Origin: Ilex aquifolium
Lineage: Eukaryota; Streptophyta; Magnoliopsida; Aquifoliales; Aquifoliaceae
Direction: 5' to 3'
Length of the DNA stretch: 64,000 bases
NCBI GenBank assembly: GCA_951799425.1
Contig: OX637402.1
Coordinates: forward strand, 1,984,501-2,048,500
The first letter of the stretch is position 1, and each line of letters begins with the position of its first letter. Under the pieces are notes generated by a model, which was given only the letters and a program-made list of their open reading frames with translations, was not told the DNA's origin and made no database searches. Below are positions 63,571-64,000 of this stretch, piece by piece. Made by a program: the position numbers and the translations under genes.

Positions 63571-64000
63571 TGTAACACCCCGAATTTTCTTTTATATATT
63601 TATAGAGATATATATATATATAGTAAATAAAAAGTGTAAATATGTAGATATATGTAGTGACATAAGAATAAACCGTAGGAATAAATGCTATGGAGACAAT
63701 TTGATTGGGAAGTTACGTGTCGAAGATGTTTAAACTTGGAAAGGGTGATTAGACAAGTTTCTAAAAGTTTGTAGGTCAAAATAATGATTCCATTGAATCC
63801 GGAAGGTCGAAAAACATTGGGAGTGGTAATATGGATGTATTGGAAGTTAGGAAGTGTCTCGGAGTTAAAATACACTTTAGCGAGAATTTGGGTAAAAATG
63901 GGTATTGAACACTACTTAGTGTTTTGGCCATAAATTTTTATCTTTAAGTCCAATTGATCTGAAATTTTTACAGTAGATAGTAGACATCTAGGGCTACAAA
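63571..64000 (+). repeat. Monomer M42 (right partial, 430 bp)
   Basis: The copy is cut by the window end before the CpG block. Tags: ordinary AT tract, ACCGTAGG, ATAAATTTT, GATAGTAG. Confidence 0.95.

Larger units (their letters stand above)
1..64000 (+). repeat. Tandem macrosatellite array, about 1.51 kb monomer, 41 full copies plus two partials
   Basis: The motif TGTAACACCCC recurs 42 times at intervals of 1506-1525 bp, always on the + strand, with near-identical sequence between copies and nothing unique in between. I set monomer boundaries at that motif. Within every monomer the order is: a T/A-rich stretch with an AT dinucleotide tract, about 450 bp of unique-looking LTR text, a CpG-dense block with two CGTACCGGTACG palindromes, a TATA box, a GA-rich leader, telo-box motifs, the terminus TGTTACA lying 443 bases before the next monomer, then a 442-bp spacer with a 101-bp minisatellite. 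Copies differ at a modest set of diagnostic sites used below as haplotype tags. Length classes: short (S, about 1508), middle (M, about 1509), long (L, about 1525). What is seen is the array; its derivation from an LTR is inference, and its chromosomal location is unknown. Confidence 0.98.

Noticed and set aside
1-64000. Ribosomal DNA intergenic spacer or 5S array
   Set aside because: No rRNA coding sequence appears in any monomer, and the LTR-like termini explain the monomer better.
1-64000. Assembly artefact from a collapsed or duplicated repeat
   Set aside because: Linked variant haplotypes, mosaic copies and two different higher-order patterns are hard to produce by misassembly, though the exact copy number should be confirmed with spanning long reads.

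Overview
The whole 64 kb is one head-to-tail tandem array of a long monomer of about 1.51 kb. I see no unique sequence, no host gene and no RNA gene anywhere. There are 41 complete monomers (M1-M41), a left partial (M0) and a right partial (M42). All share one orientation, and both window ends cut through a monomer, so the array continues on both sides. Monomers differ by few substitutions, plus three length classes: about 1508, 1509 and 1525 bp.

The organism is most likely a flowering plant. Each monomer contains the hallmarks of a plant Ty3/gypsy long terminal repeat (LTR). It starts TGTAACACCCC, ends its first 1.05-1.08 kb with the inverse TGTTACA, and has a TATAAATA box, an ATG-free GA-rich leader and three plant telo-box motifs (AAACCCTA type). 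I read the monomer as an LTR-like segment (about 1066 bp in the short class) plus a 442 bp spacer. The spacer is mostly a nested 101-bp minisatellite of 3.5 copies carrying hairpin-forming palindromes. The array is therefore best described as a retrotransposon-LTR-derived macrosatellite: a fossil non-coding derivative with no capsid or polymerase gene left in the window.

Layout by haplotype. Zone A (1-13567) contains a 3034-bp two-monomer higher-order repeat present three times (2958-12059). Zone B (13568-25665) is rich in the middle length class and shows single-monomer and two-monomer duplications. Zone C (25666-37759) is mostly short-class monomers. Zone D (37760-64000) is dominated by a three-monomer higher-order repeat of about 4.55 kb present four times with other monomers between. 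Several monomers are mosaics of two haplotypes, as expected from unequal exchange and gene conversion.

No genes work together here. Each monomer could carry a promoter-like module (CpG-dense palindrome pair, TATA box, GA tract, telo-boxes), so the array has roughly 42 same-strand candidate promoters. Whether any is active, and whether the array is centromeric, subtelomeric or a heterochromatic knob, cannot be told from sequence alone. The open reading frames seen are translations of the repeat and are not considered genes.
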